A stretch of DNA of 64,000 nucleotides. Source: Leucobacter chromiiresistens (GTDB taxonomy: Bacteria; Actinomycetota; Actinomycetes; Actinomycetales; Microbacteriaceae). The stretch spans positions 62,001 to 126,000 of the forward strand of contig NZ_LDRK01000010.1 in NCBI RefSeq assembly GCF_001477055.1, in the 5' to 3' direction. This document shows, one piece after another, positions 42,214 through 49,031 of the stretch (position 1 is the stretch's first letter; each line of letters starts with the position of its first letter). Both the position numbers and the translations under genes were made by a program. The notes beneath the pieces are model-generated. The model saw nothing but the letters and a program-made list of their open reading frames with translations, was not told the DNA's origin and made no database searches.

Positions 42214-42864
42214 ATGTCGGGATATGAAACCACCTTTGATGACCATGACGAAGCCCTGATCGCCGCGCCGAGGGCGCTGCTCATCAACTGCACGCTGAAG
42301 CCCTCGCCCCAGCCGTCGAGCGGCGATGTGCTCGGCGGGCAGGTGCTGCGTCAGCTGGAGGAGCACGGCGTGCAGGGGTCCTCCATCCGCGCCGTCGACC
42401 ACCGGATCCTGCCGGGCGTCGAGAGCGACATGGGCGAGGGCGATGCGTGGCCCGAGATCCGCGAGGCGGTGCTGCAGGCCGACGTGCTCGTCTTCGTGAC
42501 GCCCACCTGGTTGGGGCAGCACTCGAGCGTCGCCCAGCGGGTGCTCGAGCGGCTCGATGCCGAGATCTCGGCGACCGACGAGACCGGCCGGCCCACGCTC
42601 TTCGGCAAGGTCGCGATCCCGGTCGTCGTGGGCAACGAGGACGGGGCGCACCACATCTGCGGCATCCTCGCGCAGGCGCTCGGCGACACGGGCTTCACGA
42701 TTCCCGCCCAGTCCTCCGTCTACTGGAATGGCCGCGCGATGGAGGGCGTCGACTACCGCGAGCTCTCGGAGACGCCCGAGGCGGTCGCCACGGCGATCCG
42801 CACCGCCGCGGCGAACGCGGCGCACCTCGCGGAGCTGCTGCGGAGCGAGCCCTACCCGGCCTGA
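42214..42864 (+). CDS. flavodoxin-fold NAD(P)H-dependent FMN reductase
   Basis: A 216-residue protein with a flavodoxin-like fold. The FMN phosphate loop region is INCTLKPSPQPSSGDVLGGQVL near residues 24-45, and the second flavin loop is FVTPTWLGQHSSVAQRVLERLD. It is likely a soluble FMN or quinone reductase; the true substrate is unknown. The ATG follows TACGCT by six bases and has no ribosome site, so the transcript is leaderless. A hairpin terminator follows. Confidence 0.85.
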   Translation: MSGYETTFDDHDEALIAAPRALLINCTLKPSPQPSSGDVLGGQVLRQLEEHGVQGSSIRAVDHRILPGVESDMGEGDAWPEIREAVLQADVLVFVTPTWLGQHSSVAQRVLERLDAEISATDETGRPTLFGKVAIPVVVGNEDGAHHICGILAQALGDTGFTIPAQSSVYWNGRAMEGVDYRELSETPEAVATAIRTAAANAAHLAELLRSEPYPA

Positions 42865-42870
42865 GCGGCC

Positions 42871-42898
42871 GCCGTCTCGTCGCGCTCGGCGAGACGGC
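42871..42898. terminator. hairpin terminator between reductase and GntR gene
   Basis: Stem GCCGTCTCG / CGAGACGGC with a ten-base loop, between convergent genes. Confidence 0.7.
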
Positions 42899-42910
42899 GC
42901 ACCCGTGGTG

Positions 42911-43603
42911 TCACGGATCGAGGCGGTAGGTCTCGTTCAGGTGATGCCGCAGCAGCGACTCGAAGCGGGCGAGCGCTCGTTCGGCGCGAGCGGCCTCGCC
43001 GGTTTCGGGCGGCGCTTGCCCGGGCGCTCCCGCTTCGTGCAGCGCATCGAGCATCGCCGCATGCTCGGTGAGGATCTCGTCGCTGCGATCGAACAATCGC
43101 CGCCCGTAGCTGAACAGCAGGAAGCGCTGGCGATCCGCCAGTCGGTCGTAGAGCTCGGTGAGCACCGCATTGCGCGCCGCGGTGACGAACGAGCGGTGGA
43201 ACTCGATGCTGAGCTCGACGAACGCGGGGAGGTCGCGCGCCTCGAGGCGCTCGCGCTGAGCTTCGAGCTGCGGGCGGAGTGCGTCGGCCGTGCGGCGACG
43301 CGAAGTGGGCGGGGCCGAGCGCACGGCGCCCGATTCGAGGAGCACCTTCGATCCGGCCAGGTCGGCGACCGCCTGAGCGCTCACTTCGCGTACCAGTGCG
43401 CCGCGCTTGGGGAAGATGGTCAGCCAGCCCTCGTCCTGCAGGCGGATCAGCGCGGCCCGCACGGGGGTGCGGCTCATGCCGATGGAGGAGGCGACGGCCG
43501 ACTCGCTGAGCATGCTGCTGCCCGGATGCACGCCGGAGAGGATGCCGTCCAGGATGGCGCGGTACGCGCGGGAGGCGGCGGACTCGTCGGCGGCAGCGTG
43601 CAT
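42911..43603 (-). CDS. GntR family regulator, FCD (FadR) subfamily
   Basis: A 230-residue GntR protein. The winged HTH is at about residues 8-75 (AYRAILDGILSGVHPGSSML, SMSRTPVR-type helix in SIGMSRTPVRAALIRLQDEG); the C-terminal FCD ligand domain contains ELSIEFHRSF and LLRHHLNETY with His residues for a metal. I placed the start at 43603, where GGAGAA stands about eight bases before the ATG; the open frame runs further through a 10-bp repeat array. A palindrome at 43682-43700 lies on the promoter of the divergent dsbA-like gene and is the probable operator. Confidence 0.88.
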   Translation of the reverse strand: MHAAADESAASRAYRAILDGILSGVHPGSSMLSESAVASSIGMSRTPVRAALIRLQDEGWLTIFPKRGALVREVSAQAVADLAGSKVLLESGAVRSAPPTSRRRTADALRPQLEAQRERLEARDLPAFVELSIEFHRSFVTAARNAVLTELYDRLADRQRFLLFSYGRRLFDRSDEILTEHAAMLDALHEAGAPGQAPPETGEAARAERALARFESLLRHHLNETYRLDP

Positions 43604-43620
43604 GGGACCATTCTCCCGTG

Positions 43621-43680
43621 TCGGGCCGGATCGGGCCGGATCGGGCCGGATGGGGCCGGATGGGGCCGGATCGGGCCGGC
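43621..43680. repeat. 10-bp tandem repeat, six copies
   Basis: Six uninterrupted units TCGGGCCGGA (third base pair varies: copies 4 and 5 are TGGGGCCGGA; the last ends in C). The array lies in the predicted 5' leader of the GntR gene. GGGCCGG/CCGGCCC is partly self-complementary, so the leader RNA could fold. Confidence 0.9.
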
Positions 43681-43681
43681 A

Positions 43682-43700
43682 AGGATACATCTTGTATCCT
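43682..43700. promoter_or_regulatory. GntR operator overlapping divergent -10 boxes
   Basis: A perfect palindrome AGGATACA-TCT-TGTATCCT. Its right half supplies TATCCT (43695-43700), six bases before the GTG of the dsbA-like gene; its left half supplies the same box on the minus strand. Binding would block both promoters. Confidence 0.8.
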
Positions 43701-43706
43701 AGATTC

Positions 43707-44480
43707 GTGTCGCAGCGATCAATCCCCTCTCGAACGTCTCAGCGTCGACTGAAGTCCTGGCTCTTCCTCGCGGCCGCGGTGATCGTGTTCCTCGGCGTCG
43801 TGATCTTCGCGCAGGCGTCAATGAACTCGGGCAACGGCTCGTTCGGCTCGGCAGCGAAGCAGGGCGAGGCGGCTGCAGACGGCAGCGGCGCCGACACCGG
43901 CGACTCCGCGGCGCGGACCGGCTTCGAGACGCGCGATCCCGCCGACCCCATGGCGATCGGAGACGCCGACGCGCCGGTCGTGCTCGTGGAGTGGACCGAT
44001 ATGCGCTGCCCCTACTGCGCGGTCTTCAACCAGGAGACCCTGCCGACCATCGTGGACGAGTACGTCGAGGCGGGGACGGTGCGCATCGAGGTGCGCGACG
44101 TCGCGTTCTTCGGCGAAGCCTCGGAGACGGCCTCCGTCGCCGCCCGGGCCGCCGGCGAGCAGGGCAGGTTCATGGAGTACCTGGATGCCGTCTACGCAGC
44201 GGCGCCCGCAGAGGGGCACCCCGATCTCCCCGTGGATCAGCTGATCGGATTCGCCGAGGAGGTCGGCGTGCCCGACATCGCGAAGTTCACGGCGGATCTC
44301 GAAGACCCGGCACTGCGCGCCGCCGTGCAGCAGAGCACCGCGACCGCGCAGCAGCTGGGCGTCACCGGCGTTCCGTTCTTCGCGGTCGGCACCGACGCGC
44401 TCTCCGGCGCGCAGCCGATCGACGCGTTCCGCAGCTTCCTCGACGCCGCGATCGAAGCGGCGCCGGACTCGGCCGGCTGA
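43707..44480 (+). CDS. membrane-anchored DsbA-family thiol oxidoreductase
   Basis: A 257-residue protein with a basic N-terminus, one membrane helix (about residues 17-36), a Gly/Ser/Ala linker, and a DsbA-like thioredoxin domain with active site Cys101-Pro-Tyr-Cys104 and the cis-proline segment GVTGVPFF. It would form or shuffle disulphides outside the membrane. The GTG at 43707 lies six bases after TATCCT and has no ribosome site, so translation is probably leaderless. It is followed after three bases by a CcdA gene and is divergent from the GntR repressor. Confidence 0.88.
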   Translation: MSQRSIPSRTSQRRLKSWLFLAAAVIVFLGVVIFAQASMNSGNGSFGSAAKQGEAAADGSGADTGDSAARTGFETRDPADPMAIGDADAPVVLVEWTDMRCPYCAVFNQETLPTIVDEYVEAGTVRIEVRDVAFFGEASETASVAARAAGEQGRFMEYLDAVYAAAPAEGHPDLPVDQLIGFAEEVGVPDIAKFTADLEDPALRAAVQQSTATAQQLGVTGVPFFAVGTDALSGAQPIDAFRSFLDAAIEAAPDSAG

Positions 44481-44483
44481 CCC

Positions 44484-45344
44484 GTGGAGCTCGGCCTGCT
44501 CGGAGCCTTTCTCGGCGGGGTGCTGACGCTGTTGAGCCCCTGCTCGGTGATGCTGCTTCCCGCGTTCTTCTCGTACGCCTTCACCTCGCCCGGTGCGATG
44601 CTGGCCCGCACGGGCGTCTTCTACCTCGGGCTGATCACGACGCTCGTGCCGCTCGGGGTGCTGGCCGGCACACTGGGCGCCTTCGTGAACGCCCACCGCG
44701 AGGCGTTCGTGCTCGTGGCCTCGGTCGTCATCATCGTGCTCGGAGCGATGCTGCTGCTCGGCATCCCCATGCCCTTCATGCGCGGTCGCGAAGGCGGGGC
44801 CGGCACGACCGCGCTCTCCGTCTACGCGCTCGGCACGGTCTACGGTCTCGCCGGGGTCTGCGCCGGGCCGCTGCTCGGCGCGGCGCTCACCATGGCCGCG
44901 GTCTCGGGCAACGCCCTGCTCGGCGGCGTGACCCTGCTGGTGTTCGCCGCGGGCATGGCCGTGCCCCTGCTCGTCCTGAGCCTGCTGTGGACGCGCCTGC
45001 CGTTCGTGCGCCGCATCGTCAGGCCGCGGGAGGTGCGCGTCGGCAGGTGGCGCAGCACGTGGAGCAGCATCATCGGAGGCACCCTCAGCATCGGCATCGG
45101 CGTCTTCATGCTGGCGACCCGCGGCACCACGAGCCTGGGCGGTGCGCTCAGCGCCTCCGATCAGATGCGTCTCGAGGGGTGGGTGCTCGAGCAGTCGCGA
45201 TCCGTGCCCGACGCCCTCGTCGTCGGCATCGCCCTCGCGGTCGCGGCTAGCGCCCTGTGGTGGTCGCGCCGTCGCGCTCGGCGAGACGACGCACCCGCTG
45301 GGCCCGGATCGCCGCGTTCCACCGCTTCGCGCAGAGCGCGGTGA
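44484..45344 (+). CDS. ccdA: CcdA-family cytochrome c biogenesis / thiol transport protein
   Basis: A 286-residue polytopic protein with six core helices. The redox cysteines are in LSPCSVMLLPAFF (Cys20) and LAGVCAGPLLGAAL. It transfers reducing power across the membrane to a thioredoxin-like partner, here most likely the DsbA-like protein encoded three bases upstream. A C-terminal extension adds one further hydrophobic helix and a basic tail. The start is GTG. The last 98 bases overlap, on the other strand, a small membrane protein gene. Confidence 0.88.
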   Translation: MELGLLGAFLGGVLTLLSPCSVMLLPAFFSYAFTSPGAMLARTGVFYLGLITTLVPLGVLAGTLGAFVNAHREAFVLVASVVIIVLGAMLLLGIPMPFMRGREGGAGTTALSVYALGTVYGLAGVCAGPLLGAALTMAAVSGNALLGGVTLLVFAAGMAVPLLVLSLLWTRLPFVRRIVRPREVRVGRWRSTWSSIIGGTLSIGIGVFMLATRGTTSLGGALSASDQMRLEGWVLEQSRSVPDALVVGIALAVAASALWWSRRRARRDDAPAGPGSPRSTASRRAR

Positions 45345-45408
45345 CGATGGCGGCGACGACGCCGGGGACGGCGATCGTCATGATCAGGATGAGTGCCTGC
45401 GGTTCCAT
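45247..45408 (-). CDS. 53-residue membrane protein (hidden small gene)
   Basis: An ATG at 45408 opens a 53-codon frame ending in TAG at 45247. The product starts MEPQALILIMTIAVPGVVAA, a single hydrophobic helix, and continues with a very basic helix (KRWNAAIRAQRVRRLAERD). A TAGGCT -10 box lies exactly six bases before the ATG, the same leaderless layout as at other genes of this window. It overlaps the 3' end of ccdA by 98 bases on the opposite strand. I recognise no function. Confidence 0.6.
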   Translation of the reverse strand: MEPQALILIMTIAVPGVVAAIVTALCAKRWNAAIRAQRVRRLAERDGATTTGR

Positions 45409-45414
45409 GCTTCG

Positions 45415-45420
45415 AGCCTA
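45415..45420 (-). promoter_or_regulatory. -10 box of hidden small gene
   Basis: TAGGCT on the minus strand, six bases before the ATG at 45408. Confidence 0.5.
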
Positions 45421-45545
45421 GGCGCGGGTTGGCCCCCCGCGCCTCCCCCCAGAGGATGAGCGTCGCTACAGTGGAACGCGGAAGCGTCGTGCACCACGCC
45501 GCTCCTGGCGCGTCGAAGCGCCGCCTATCTGGAGGAAAGATAACC

Positions 45546-46922
45546 ATGTCCAAGTACCGGGTGCAGAATCCTGCCACGGGTGAGGTTCTCGAGACGTTCG
45601 AGGCCGCCACCGACGCGCAGATCGAGGAGGCGCTCGCGGGCGCCGACGCCGTATACCGGGAATGGCGGGAGCGGGGCGTGCAGGAGCGCGCCGCTGTCGT
45701 CAAGCGAGTCGCCGAGCTGTTTCTGGAGCGGAAGGACGAGCTCGCTCGTCTGATCGCGCTGGAGATGGGCAAGTCGATCGCCGAGTCGATCGACGAGGTC
45801 GAATTCGCCGCCCAGATCATCGAGTACTACGCCGTGCACGGTCCGAGCCTGATCACGGATTACGAGATCCCGAGCACCATTCCGGGGAAGGCATACATCG
45901 AGCACCGTCCCGTGGGCGCCCTGCTCGGCGTGATGCCGTGGAACTTCCCGTACTACCAGGTGGCCCGCTTCGCGGCGCCGAACCTGGTGCTCGGCAACAC
46001 GATCCTGCTGAAGCACGCCGATGTCTGCGGGCGCTCGGCGCTGACCATTCAGGAGATCATGGAGGAGGCCGGCGTTCCCGTCGGCGGCTACCAGAACGTC
46101 TTCGCGTCGCACGACCAGATCGCCACGATCATCGCCGACCCCCGCGTGCAGGGCGTCTCGCTCACGGGCTCCGAGCGGGCCGGGGCGATCATCGGCGCGC
46201 AGGCCGGATCGCACCTGAAGAAGGCCGTGCTCGAACTCGGCGGCATCGACGCGATGGTCGTGCTCGACTCCGACGACGTCGCGGGTGTCGCGAAGCAGGC
46301 GTGGGACTTCCGCGTCTACAACGCCGGCCAGGTGTGCAACTCGAACAAGCGCCTCATCGTGATGGACGACATCTACGACGAGTTCGTCGCCGAGCTCGTG
46401 CGCCTCGCCGAGGGTCTCGAACCGGGCGACCAGCTGGACCTGCAGGAGGGGCAGTACGTGCCGCTCTCCTCGCGCGGCGCCGCCGAGACCGTCGACGCCC
46501 AGGTGCGGAAGGCCGTCTCGGAGGGCGCGAAGCTGCTCGCCGGCGGCGTGCTCTCGGAGGGGCCCGCGGCGTACTACTCGCCCGCCGTGCTCGTCGACGT
46601 GCCTCGCGACTCCGAGTCGTACGGCGAGGAGATCTTCGGACCGGTCGCCACGGTGTACCGGGTGTCGAGCGATGCGGAGGCGCTGGAACTCGCGAACGAC
46701 TGCGCGCTGGGCCTCGGCGGTTCGGTGTTCTCGACCGACGAGGCCCGCGCGGCGCGCGTCGCCTCGCGCCTCGAGACCGGCATGAGCCACGTGAACACGA
46801 TCGCGGCGGAGTCTGCGGAGATTCCGTTCGGCGGGGTGAAGCGCTCGGGCTTCGGCCGCGAGATGGGGCCGATCGGCATCGGCGAGTTCGCCAACAAGCG
46901 GCTCTACTTCGTCGCGAAGTAG
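45546..46922 (+). CDS. gabD: NAD(P)-dependent succinate-semialdehyde dehydrogenase family protein
   Basis: A 458-residue aldehyde dehydrogenase. The general base is Glu in VLELGGIDA, the nucleophile is Cys in NAGQVCNSNK, and MPWNFPYYQ, LTGSERAGAIIG and EEIFGPVATVYRV are conserved blocks. The length matches the short succinate-semialdehyde dehydrogenase group, which completes GABA or related degradation; other semialdehydes are possible. The ATG at 45546 has GGAGGAAAG upstream. The gene is alone and ends at a strong hairpin. Confidence 0.9.
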   Translation: MSKYRVQNPATGEVLETFEAATDAQIEEALAGADAVYREWRERGVQERAAVVKRVAELFLERKDELARLIALEMGKSIAESIDEVEFAAQIIEYYAVHGPSLITDYEIPSTIPGKAYIEHRPVGALLGVMPWNFPYYQVARFAAPNLVLGNTILLKHADVCGRSALTIQEIMEEAGVPVGGYQNVFASHDQIATIIADPRVQGVSLTGSERAGAIIGAQAGSHLKKAVLELGGIDAMVVLDSDDVAGVAKQAWDFRVYNAGQVCNSNKRLIVMDDIYDEFVAELVRLAEGLEPGDQLDLQEGQYVPLSSRGAAETVDAQVRKAVSEGAKLLAGGVLSEGPAAYYSPAVLVDVPRDSESYGEEIFGPVATVYRVSSDAEALELANDCALGLGGSVFSTDEARAARVASRLETGMSHVNTIAAESAEIPFGGVKRSGFGREMGPIGIGEFANKRLYFVAK

Positions 46923-46940
46923 GTCGTTCCCTCCGTTTCG

Positions 46941-46974
46941 AACGGGCCGCAGCACCTCGGTGCTGCGGCCCGTT
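46941..46974 (+). terminator. terminator after gabD
   Basis: AACGGGCCGCAGCAC / GTGCTGCGGCCCGTT form a perfect 15-bp stem with a CTCG loop. Confidence 0.85.
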
Positions 46975-47060
46975 CGTCGTTGCAGGGCGGGCTGCACCGC
47001 GCGGGTGACCGGAGGATGCTCCCTCGGCCCGTTCGCATGCATCGGGTGCACACTGGAGGC

Positions 47061-47576
47061 ATGCGCATCCGCACCGAGTTCGAAGCCGACTGCCCGCCCG
47101 AGGCGGCGTGGCGAGCCCTGCACGATCCGAGCGTCGCGACCCAGCTGTACGCCCCGCTCCTCGTCATGCGCCCCGAGACCGCGTTTCCCGAGACCCTCGG
47201 CACCGGCACCGAGATGCGCACGCGGCTGCGGGCCCTCGGCGTGCTGCCGGTCGGCTCGCAGCTGATCCGGATCACGGATCTCGCCGCCCCCACCGGGCCG
47301 GCCCCGGCAGGCACCGCGCCCGCCGGCACCGCCCCCGCCGCCTGGCCGCGCACCATGCGCGACCACGGCCGGCCGCTCTCGGGCCCGCTCGCCGTGCTCA
47401 CGGAGTGGCGCCACGAGATGACCGTCTCGCGCTCGCGGGCGTCGCAGCACCGCGCGGTCTGGACCGACGAGCTGCACATCGGGGGTGCACTCGCCCCGCT
47501 GTTCCGGCCGGTGCTCGCCCTCATGTGGCGGTGGCGGGGGCGCAAGCTCAAGCGGCTGTCGCGGGACTGGCGGTAG
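47061..47576 (+). CDS. SRPBCC-like (START-fold) protein
   Basis: A 171-residue protein. The opening MRIRTEFEADCPPEAAWRALHDP resembles the first strand and helix of the SRPBCC/polyketide-cyclase fold, where APPEAVW...L.DP is common. A low-complexity insert of PAGTAPAG type (residues about 84-94) is unusual. The C-terminus forms a long basic helix. No ligand can be named. The ATG has GGAGG three to six bases upstream. Confidence 0.6.
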   Translation: MRIRTEFEADCPPEAAWRALHDPSVATQLYAPLLVMRPETAFPETLGTGTEMRTRLRALGVLPVGSQLIRITDLAAPTGPAPAGTAPAGTAPAAWPRTMRDHGRPLSGPLAVLTEWRHEMTVSRSRASQHRAVWTDELHIGGALAPLFRPVLALMWRWRGRKLKRLSRDWR

Positions 47577-47632
47577 CGGGAGTGGGGGGCGCGGATGCGC
47601 AGCGCGCGGCGGCGGCGCAGCGCGGAGGATAC

Positions 47633-48436
47633 GTGCGCATCAGCGGGGTCGACCTCTACGCGGAGACCGCGGGTGCGGGCGAACCGGTCGTGGTGCTGCA
47701 CGGCGGCTTCTGCTCGCTGGAGTCGCTCGCCCCGATCGCCGAGGCGCTCGCCGCCGAGTACCGGGTGCACGCCTACGAGCGGCCGGGCCACGGGCGTTCG
47801 GCCGACATCGCCGGGGAGTACGACTACGACCGCGGCGTCTCCGACGCGCTCGCGTTCCTCGACGCCCACGGTCTCGCCGACGCGCACGTGGTCGGGTACA
47901 GCGACGGCGCGATCATCGGGCTGCTCCTCGCGATGCGCCGCCCCGAGCGGGTGCGCTCGCTGACGGCCATCAGCGCGAACCTCGATCCCTTGGCCTACGA
48001 TCAGGACCCCGAGGTGAACGGGCCGATCCTGCCCCCGCTGCCTCCGCTGCCCCCGCTGCCCCGGGGACCCCGCGTCGATGGGGCGACGGGTGCGGGCGCG
48101 GAGGAGGATCGCGTGAGCCCCGAACGCGCAGCCTACGAGCGCCTGTCGCCCGACGGTGCGGCGCACGCCGACGCCGTGTGGGAGAAGTGCGTGCGGCTCT
48201 GGACGACCGAGCCGCACATCGACCCCGCCGACCTCGCGGGCGTCGCCGTGCCGACCCTGGTGCTCGCCGGCGATCGCGACACGGTGCGCCCGCTGCACAC
48301 GCTGCGCATCGCGGCGGCACTGCCGAACGCGCGTCTGGGTCTCGTGCCCGGCACCACGCACGGCCTCGTCGACGAGAAGCCGGAGCTCGTGACGGCGCTG
48401 GTGCGCGACTTCCTGGCGGAGGTCGCGCGGCGGTGA
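47633..48436 (+). CDS. alpha/beta hydrolase
   Basis: A 267-residue hydrolase. VVVLHGGFCS carries the oxyanion loop, GYSDGA the nucleophile elbow with Ser, LVLAGDRDTV the Asp and GTTHGLV the His. A proline-rich loop (ILPPLPPLPPLP) sits in the cap region, encoded by imperfect CCGCTGCCC repeats at about 48030-48060. The GTG at 47633 has GGAGG five bases ahead. Likely a cytoplasmic esterase; the substrate is unknown. Confidence 0.85.
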   Translation: MRISGVDLYAETAGAGEPVVVLHGGFCSLESLAPIAEALAAEYRVHAYERPGHGRSADIAGEYDYDRGVSDALAFLDAHGLADAHVVGYSDGAIIGLLLAMRRPERVRSLTAISANLDPLAYDQDPEVNGPILPPLPPLPPLPRGPRVDGATGAGAEEDRVSPERAAYERLSPDGAAHADAVWEKCVRLWTTEPHIDPADLAGVAVPTLVLAGDRDTVRPLHTLRIAAALPNARLGLVPGTTHGLVDEKPELVTALVRDFLAEVARR

Positions 48437-48592
48437 CCGCCGGGTGCGTCGACGGCGGCGCCAGTGCACCCCGTGCGCGCCGATGCACATGCGAATACCG
48501 GGTGCGTCGGCGAGGATGACGTGCACCGGCGGCGGGGCGGCCGCGCGCGATCGCCGGTGGCGGGCACGCCGACCGTGCGCGAGAATCGAGGC

Positions 48593-48976
48593 GTGGACGG
48601 CGAGACGATGCAGCGGCGAGCGGCGCTGCGCGCGGACGAGCTGCCGGGCGCCTCGCTCGAGCACCCGTTCGGCCCCGATTTCGACGTCTTCAAGGTTTGC
48701 GGCAAGGTCTTCATGCTGATGTCGGATCTGCGCGGCACCCCGATCGTGACCGTGAAGTCGGCGCCCGCCGACGGGAGCGTGCTGCGGGAGGCCTACCCCG
48801 AGATCACGCCGGGCTATCACATGAACAAGCGCCACTGGATCACCATCACGGGAGGCGGCGCACTCGCACCCGGGCTGCTCGACGATCTCGTGACGGAGTC
48901 GTACCTGCTCGTCGTCGAGACACTGCCGCGGCGGCTGCGGCCCGTGGACCCCGCGACCTTCGGGCGCCGCGCATAG
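48593..48976 (+). CDS. MmcQ/YjbR family protein
   Basis: A 127-residue protein of the MmcQ/YjbR family, a small double-wing fold often called DNA-binding. Typical are PGASLEHPFGPDFDVFKVCGKVF, the central KSAPADGS segment and GYHMNKRHWITI. The GTG at 48593 follows GAGAAT by exactly six bases, a weaker form of the leaderless layout found elsewhere in the window. A perfect hairpin terminator follows. Confidence 0.82.
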   Translation: MDGETMQRRAALRADELPGASLEHPFGPDFDVFKVCGKVFMLMSDLRGTPIVTVKSAPADGSVLREAYPEITPGYHMNKRHWITITGGGALAPGLLDDLVTESYLLVVETLPRRLRPVDPATFGRRA

Positions 48977-48978
48977 CG

Positions 48979-49010
48979 CTGCCCCGCGACTCGGCGGAGT
49001 CGCGGGGCAG
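48979..49010. terminator. bidirectional terminator
   Basis: A perfect 14-bp stem CTGCCCCGCGACTC / GAGTCGCGGGGCAG with a GGCG loop, between convergent genes. Confidence 0.85.
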
Positions 49011-49031
49011 TCGCCGGGCGGGTGGCCGCGC

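Noticed and set aside
43621-43680. The 10-bp repeats as coding sequence of the GntR N-terminus
   Set aside because: The frame is open through the array to 43690, but the ATG at 43603 has a ribosome site and starts at the normal GntR length; the repeat-encoded Pro/Asp/Arg residues do not look like a domain.
47041-47061. CACACT six bases before the ATG at 47061 as another leaderless promoter
   Set aside because: The first base is C rather than T, and a GGAGG ribosome site occupies the gap, so ordinary initiation is at least as likely.
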